Positions 12,831 to 16,476 of a DNA stretch of 16,476 nt are shown piece after piece. Source of the DNA: Anaerolineae bacterium (GTDB lineage: Bacteria; Chloroflexota; Anaerolineae; B4-G1); assembly GCA_016783285.1 (NCBI GenBank), contig JADHWW010000044.1:1-16476 (forward strand), read 5' to 3'. The notes beneath the pieces are model-generated. The model saw only the letters and a program-made list of their open reading frames with translations. It had not been told where the DNA came from and did not search any database. Each line of letters begins with the position of its first letter. Position 1 is the stretch's first letter. The position numbers and the translations under genes are program-made.

Positions 12831-13106
12831 TTAATTATGGCGCCTCCACCGCTCCAGTGCATAAGCCCACAGTTCACGGTCACGGGGCCAGCGGAACCTG
12901 AGCCACGCAAAGTTCTCCCGCACGTCGTCCACGGTTAGATAGCGCCAGATGTCCTCCCAGCGGGCGTATTCCAGGATGCGGGTGATGACCCAGGCCTTTT
13001 CCACCTCATTGTCCCCCCGTAGGATCCCTCGGATGTCTTCCTCGGTAATGTCGTAATCCCAGAAGAAGTAGGGCCGCTTTGATGCTCCAGCAGTCTCCTC
13101 GCGCAT
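12831..13106 (-). CDS. Partner protein of the AbiEii toxin (DUF6922-like)
   Basis: A 91-residue protein rich in aromatic and charged residues. YFFWDYDITEEDI (13-25), then KAWVITRILEYARWEDIWRY and a terminal FRWPRDRELWAYALERWRR suit the small proteins that often sit before AbiEii-type toxins (DUF6922-like, from memory). It is much shorter than a classical AbiEi antitoxin and lacks its winged-helix N-terminus, so the antitoxin role is inferred from position. The ATG at 13106 is chosen because AGGGGAG lies 6 bases upstream; the earlier ATG at 13112 abuts that site. A consensus promoter lies just ahead. Confidence 0.78.
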   Translation of the reverse strand: MREETAGASKRPYFFWDYDITEEDIRGILRGDNEVEKAWVITRILEYARWEDIWRYLTVDDVRENFAWLRFRWPRDRELWAYALERWRRHN

Positions 13107-13126
13107 CGTCATCTCCCCTGCAATTG

Positions 13127-13155
13127 AGTATAACACGGCCTGCTGAAGGTGTCAA
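13127..13155 (-). promoter_or_regulatory. Sigma-70-type promoter of the AbiEii pair
   Basis: On the minus strand, a perfect -35 TTGACA (13150-13155), a 17-base spacer and -10 TATACT (13127-13132). The start codon follows about 20 bases after the -10 box, so the leader is very short. No factor-independent terminator was seen between this promoter and the end of the upstream gene at 13199. Confidence 0.85.
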
Positions 13156-13198
13156 AGAGCGTCATGCCGGGGGAGGGATCAATCGGCGGCGCCGCGTA

Positions 13199-15172
13199 TC
13201 AGAATTTCCCCAGCCGCGCCACCAGTTCCTGCGGCGTGTCCGCCACGAGCGCGACGTAGATGACGCCTGGGTAATACGTCTCGAAGAAGGCGGGCAAGCC
13301 GTCGCCCCAGGCGGTGGTATTGACGGCGACGACGCGGCGCGTGTCCAGGTCGCCGATGCCGGCGTCGTCGGCGCTGCCGCCGATGGTGAAGCGGTGCGTG
13401 TCCCAGCCCCCCTCGACGACGGCGCTGGCCCAGGCGTCGCCGGCTCCCGGTGGCAACAGTACATAAGTGCGGTCGTAGGGCACGCGGGGCTGCCCTCGGG
13501 GCGATGGGGGCTGCGGAGGCGGCTGGGCCGGCATCTCCGGCAGGGCCTCCAGCGCGGCCCGCAGCGCGCTGGGGCTCTCCGCCTCCACGGGCACGTAGAT
13601 GACGCCTGGGTAGTAGGTCTCGAAGAAGGCAGGCAGGCCGTCGCCCCAGGCGGTGGGGTTGACGGCGACGACGCGGCGCAAGTCCAGGTCGCCGATGCCG
13701 GCATCGTCGGCGCTGCCGCCGATGGTGAAGCGGTGCGTATCCCAGGTCGCGCCCACCACTGCCTGCGCCCAGGCCGCGCCGGCGTCCGGCGGGAGCAGCA
13801 CGTAGGTGCGAGAGTAGGAAACGCGGGGTTGTCCCCGTGGCAGCGGGTCGAGGTAGGGGCGCGGGTTGAGATAGTCGGCGTTGGCGGGCAGTTTCAACCC
13901 CTCGATGTACAGCGAAAGGTGCAGGTGGGGGCCACTGGTCGCGCCTGTCATGCCAGCGGTGCCGATCACTTGCCCGGCCTGCACCGCCTGTCCCTCCTCC
14001 ACCGGCACGTCGGTCATGTGAGCATATAGCAGCGTCACCTGTCCCACCCCCTCGACCTGGCTGCGGACGTAGACGTGGTGGCCGTAGCCGGTCTCGATCA
14101 TCTTCTTGCGGGTGACGACGCCGTCCAGGCAGGAGCGGATGGGGGAACTGGACGGATCGTCGTACTTGACGTGCATGTCCGCGCCGTTGTGACCGCCGTG
14201 CAGCGAGTGGGCATAGGAGGTATCGTAATAACTCTGCTGGTTCTCGCCGTAGAACTGGGTGTAGTGGCGGAACTCGGTGGGCCAGGTGAAGCGCATCGCA
14301 GCGGGCGGAGGCATCGCAGCGCGCGCCGCGACTCGGGCGACGACCGGGCGAGGCTGCCCTTCGGCATCCATCCAGACCTGCGAGGCATAAACGGGATCGG
14401 GCGAGCGGAGGATGAAGGCGTAGGCGGCCTGGATGCGCGGCCAATACGCCTGGTACCAGGACCAGTCGTAGCGGCACTCGTCGTACTGGGCGCAGGCAAA
14501 GTAGAACTCGGCGTACTGGTCGCCCTTGACACCGCTATTGGTGTTGGGGTTGACGTTGGCAAACTCGGAGACGACCAGTGGGATGGTCGGAAAAGTCTCC
14601 AGGTATCGGCGGATAAAGCGCATGCCGCCGTCGAAGGCGCGCAACCCCTGGGCGCTGTCCCAATAGACGTGGCAGCAGACGAAGCCGGCTGTCTCTATGG
14701 CATCGGCGCAGGCCGTCAAGAAGGCAGTCTCTCCCTGCGGGGAAGACGAGAGGCCGGGAAAGCCCGCTCGTACCTGTGGCCCAAAAGTCGTCTCAAGCGT
14801 TTCCGCGACGGTGACGAACCAGTCGCCGAACGCGGCGGCGCTATCCCAGGAGACGCCGTACCCGCGTCCAGGCAAGTTGGGTTCGCCCTGCACCTCAAAG
14901 TCATACACGCCGGCCTGGACGAACGTTTCCACCGCCGGGGCAAAATAGTCCACGAACTCTTGGGGAGAAGTGGGACGCTCGCCCGGCTCTGGGCTGAGGA
15001 GTTGGACCAGGAAAGTGTGGACGCCGATGTCCCGATAGGCGGACAGGTCAGAGGCCGGGTTGGCGATAGCCCGCAGTTTGAGCGCCTCCAGCCTGGCTTG
15101 GCGGATGATGTCGAGGTCGGCCGGGGTGGCAGGGCCACTCCCGACCAGTAGTCCGGCTTTGGCATAAGACAT
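13199..15172 (-). CDS. Glycosidase-M23 peptidase fusion with duplicated C-terminal modules
   Basis: A 657-residue, probably bifunctional cell-wall enzyme. Residues about 1-280 form a glycosidase-like (beta/alpha)8 domain with acid/base Glu97 (VQGEPN) and nucleophile Glu203 (VVSEFAN), both intact. Residues about 295-445 are an M23 zinc peptidase with His328 and Asp332 (GGHNGADMH), His385 (LYAH) and His416/His418 (GPHLHL). Two unnamed modules follow (446-531 and 559-642), offset by exactly 113 residues and nearly identical, including WDTHRFTIGGSADDAGIGDL. Similarity this high implies recent duplication or gene conversion. No signal peptide is visible at MSYAKAGLLVGSGP. AGAGGT lies 5 bases before the ATG. 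It follows the amidase gene and an 8-bp array. Confidence 0.88.
   Translation of the reverse strand: MSYAKAGLLVGSGPATPADLDIIRQARLEALKLRAIANPASDLSAYRDIGVHTFLVQLLSPEPGERPTSPQEFVDYFAPAVETFVQAGVYDFEVQGEPNLPGRGYGVSWDSAAAFGDWFVTVAETLETTFGPQVRAGFPGLSSSPQGETAFLTACADAIETAGFVCCHVYWDSAQGLRAFDGGMRFIRRYLETFPTIPLVVSEFANVNPNTNSGVKGDQYAEFYFACAQYDECRYDWSWYQAYWPRIQAAYAFILRSPDPVYASQVWMDAEGQPRPVVARVAARAAMPPPAAMRFTWPTEFRHYTQFYGENQQSYYDTSYAHSLHGGHNGADMHVKYDDPSSSPIRSCLDGVVTRKKMIETGYGHHVYVRSQVEGVGQVTLLYAHMTDVPVEEGQAVQAGQVIGTAGMTGATSGPHLHLSLYIEGLKLPANADYLNPRPYLDPLPRGQPRVSYSRTYVLLPPDAGAAWAQAVVGATWDTHRFTIGGSADDAGIGDLDLRRVVAVNPTAWGDGLPAFFETYYPGVIYVPVEAESPSALRAALEALPEMPAQPPPQPPSPRGQPRVPYDRTYVLLPPGAGDAWASAVVEGGWDTHRFTIGGSADDAGIGDLDTRRVVAVNTTAWGDGLPAFFETYYPGVIYVALVADTPQELVARLGKF
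13221..13860 (-). repeat. Tandem 339-bp duplication in the glycosidase-M23 gene
   Basis: The two C-terminal modules of the fusion protein repeat with a 113-codon (339-bp) period. Long stretches are identical or almost identical at DNA level, for example the segment reading gccgatggtgaagcggtgcg on the plus strand, at 13379 and again at 13718. A proline-rich linker (PAQPPPQPPSP) joins the modules. Boundaries are approximate. Confidence 0.88.
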
Positions 15173-15185
15173 TTTGCACCTCTGT

Positions 15186-15225
15186 AATTGGGTGACTTGG
15201 TGATTGGGTAACTTGGTGATTGGGT
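15186..15225. repeat. 8-bp-unit array between amidase and glycosidase-M23 genes
   Basis: Five 8-bp units: AATTGGGT, GACTTGGT, GATTGGGT, AACTTGGT, GATTGGGT. The array nearly fills the 54-base gap between the two genes and ends one base before the amidase stop codon complement (15227-15229). Confidence 0.9.
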
Positions 15226-15226
15226 G

Positions 15227-16078
15227 TTATGGCATCTCGCCCTCGATGAAGCAGACGATGCCGTCCACGATGCCCTGGGCCACCAGGTCGGCTCGTTGGG
15301 TGAGCAGTTGGCGATCGTTCAGCATAAAGCCGGTCTCAATGATGGCCCCCGGCGTCTGGTCGCCAATTTCGTAAAAGGTGTGATAATAGATCATGTCGTA
15401 GGTGATGCTGTTGGCGTGAAAGTACATCCCGGTGCGAGCAGCGTAACACTGCGCCAGGCAAGCGACCAGCCGCTCCTCTGCCTCCGGCACCATGCTGTCC
15501 TCGACGCTGGCGACCTTGAACCCGCTGGCCGGCGGAGTGGCGTATGGGTAGGCCGCGCAGGAATCGGCGTGGATGGAAACGAGCGCATCAGCCTGGTAAT
15601 CTTCCAGGCGGGGGTCGAACTCTTCCAGCAGGTCGGCCTGGTAGCCCAGGGCTTGCAGGATGTCAACGACCCGTCGGGCGATGTCGAGGTTGATCTCGAC
15701 CTCGGTTAGACCGTCGGGGCACATGGCGCCCGTATCGCTTCCCCAGTGACCGGCGACGATACCGATGCGCGGGACGGGAGCGGATGGGTCGGCGCGTGGG
15801 GTAATGGATGGAGCAGGGGATGGCGACGGATTGGCGGGCGAGGTAGCGGGTGGAGCAGTGGACAGTGGTGGATCAGCGGATAATGTCGCGGATGGGACAG
15901 GGAGCGGTGTAATCTCTGGGGCGACCGTGGCCGGCAGCCTCGCCCCCCACATCCCGTGGAGCATCGCGCCGATGGCGGCTATGCAGGAGACGATGACGAC
16001 CAGGCGCGAGACCTTGGGGGCAGCGCCAGTGTCCTCCTTGTATACGGTTGATGCGTGACTGCTCTTTTGGCGTGCCAT
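15227..16078 (-). CDS. N-acetylmuramoyl-L-alanine amidase (Amidase_3), membrane-anchored
   Basis: Zinc amidase that cuts between N-acetylmuramic acid and L-alanine in peptidoglycan. The 283 residues start with a short cytoplasmic tail, one transmembrane helix (about 25-46), and a Pro/Ser/Thr-rich linker (50-103) that would span the outer wall layers. The catalytic domain (104-283) has zinc ligands His111 (AGHWG), Glu126 (LTEVEINL) and His170 (VSIHAD), and catalytic Glu248 (IIETGF). Many cysteines for an exported enzyme (such as 120, 174, 207, 211) may form disulfides. The ATG at 16078 has only a weak Shine-Dalgarno. It leads an operon with the glycosidase-M23 fusion, and its own promoter lies at 16119-16147. 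Confidence 0.92.
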   Translation of the reverse strand: MARQKSSHASTVYKEDTGAAPKVSRLVVIVSCIAAIGAMLHGMWGARLPATVAPEITPLPVPSATLSADPPLSTAPPATSPANPSPSPAPSITPRADPSAPVPRIGIVAGHWGSDTGAMCPDGLTEVEINLDIARRVVDILQALGYQADLLEEFDPRLEDYQADALVSIHADSCAAYPYATPPASGFKVASVEDSMVPEAEERLVACLAQCYAARTGMYFHANSITYDMIYYHTFYEIGDQTPGAIIETGFMLNDRQLLTQRADLVAQGIVDGIVCFIEGEMP

Positions 16079-16083
16079 CCGTC

Positions 16084-16110
16084 AATCTCAAATCAACAAA
16101 TCTCAAATCA
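16084..16110. repeat. AATCTCAAATCA direct repeat in the amidase leader
   Basis: AATCTCAAATCA occurs at 16084-16095 and 16099-16110. It lies between the amidase -10 box and the start codon and would be in the untranslated leader. Confidence 0.8.
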
Positions 16111-16118
16111 CCCCATAT

Positions 16119-16147
16119 ATCTTACCCTGGAATGAGAGACAAGTCAA
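16119..16147 (-). promoter_or_regulatory. Sigma-70-type promoter of the amidase operon
   Basis: Minus strand: TTGACT (16142-16147), a 17-base spacer, TAAGAT (16119-16124). The start codon is about 40 bases downstream. It is back-to-back with the xpt promoter, the two -35 boxes being only 16 bases apart, so one regulator could affect both. Confidence 0.7.
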
Positions 16148-16163
16148 CCCGACGTCCTGCGAC

Positions 16164-16192
16164 TTGTCAGGCACGGGCACATCGTGTAGAAT
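16164..16192 (+). promoter_or_regulatory. Sigma-70-type promoter of xpt
   Basis: TTGTCA (16164-16169), a 17-base spacer, TAGAAT (16187-16192). Transcription would start near 16199, leaving about 20 bases of leader, too short for the purine riboswitch that often controls xpt in Firmicutes. Confidence 0.7.
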
Positions 16193-16219
16193 AATGTAAA
16201 TCTGTAGGAGGAGACAACG

Positions 16220-16476
16220 ATGGAAGAACTTGAACGCCGCATCCTGGCCGAGGGCAAGAATCTGGGCCGGGGCATTCTCAAGGTGGATAGTTTCATCAAC
16301 CACCAGATTGATACGCATCTGATGTTCGAGATCGGACGGGAGTTGGCCCGTCACTTTGCCGGCGCCGGCGTGACCAAAGTCCTCACGGCCGAGATCTCGG
16401 GCATCGCCCCGGCACTGGCGACGGCGCACGCGCTGGACGTGCCGGTCATTTACGCCCGCAAGATCAGGCCGATCAC
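16220..16476 (+). CDS. xpt: Xanthine phosphoribosyltransferase (5' part)
   Basis: Only the first 85 complete codons are in the window; the gene runs off its end. The product makes XMP from xanthine and PRPP in purine salvage in the cytoplasm. The Xpt signature is clear: [20 protein letters not shown], then [11 protein letters not shown] (22-32), [13 protein letters not shown], and [19 protein letters not shown] (about 54-72), followed by VPVIYARK. The PRPP-binding loop is beyond the window edge. AGGAGGAGA (16206-16214) precedes the ATG by 5 bases. The gene is divergent from the amidase operon and has its own promoter. Confidence 0.92.
   Translation, partial: MEELERRILAEGKNLGRGILKVDSFINHQIDTHLMFEIGRELARHFAGAGVTKVLTAEISGIAPALATAHALDVPVIYARKIRPI

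Noticed and set aside
16193..16219. Purine riboswitch ahead of xpt
   Set aside because: The leader after the promoter is only about 20 bases.
16103..16429. Minus-strand open frame opposite xpt
   Set aside because: Shadow; the plus strand gives a clear Xpt start with promoter and strong ribosome site.

Overview
This 16.5-kb window comes from a GC-rich bacterial chromosome. The best guess is Chloroflexota, Anaerolineae- or Caldilineae-like. That placement is inference, based on the mix of envelope hydrolases, a glycosidase/O-antigen-ligase fusion, many small toxin-antitoxin-type modules, and above all the many short dispersed repeats between and inside genes. No rRNA, tRNA, CRISPR array, intact transposase or phage structural gene was seen.

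Layout. (1) 1-2557, + strand: a terminator-like hairpin and a 15-bp inverted repeat, then a type-2 tyrosyl-tRNA synthetase (tyrS), an 8-bp-unit repeat array, and a signal peptide peptidase SppA. (2) 2589-3337, +: an overlapping antitoxin-like/PIN-nuclease pair. (3) 3346-7772, -: an M23 endopeptidase with three SH3b domains, and upstream of it a large fusion of a glycosidase-like domain with an O-antigen-ligase/Wzy-type membrane domain. (4) 8031-8719, +: a HEPN/nucleotidyltransferase pair. (5) 8695-11495, -: a tightly packed set of four, in transcription order a ThiF-type E1 enzyme, a possible 35-residue ORF, a P-loop kinase and an MFS transporter. (6) 11496-12138: a repeat-rich region with a small frameshifted gene that has its own promoter. 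(7) 12139-13106, -: an AbiEii-type nucleotidyltransferase toxin and its upstream partner. (8) 13199-16078, -: a membrane-anchored N-acetylmuramoyl-L-alanine amidase followed by a glycosidase/M23 fusion with two near-identical C-terminal modules. (9) 16220-end, +: the start of xanthine phosphoribosyltransferase (xpt).

Three gene products act on peptidoglycan or surface glycans (M23-SH3b, glycosidase-M23, amidase), and the ligase fusion probably acts on surface polysaccharide, so much of the window concerns the envelope. Three two-gene modules (PIN, HEPN-MNT, AbiEii) are toxin-antitoxin or abortive-infection type. Seven near-consensus sigma-70-type promoters could be read by eye, and they define most of the transcription units.

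The most unusual property is the way repeats are woven into coding sequence. A 27-bp palindrome occurs three times: twice inside the ligase-fusion gene, in different reading frames, and once covering the stop codons of two convergent genes. A 48-bp element is inserted in frame in one of three sibling SH3b domains. A double-hairpin element lies in the glycosidase domain. Arrays with an exact 8-bp period occur at five loci (one a back-to-back pair), two of them inside the ligase fusion and three at gene 3' ends. This resembles the in-frame palindromic elements known from Rickettsia.
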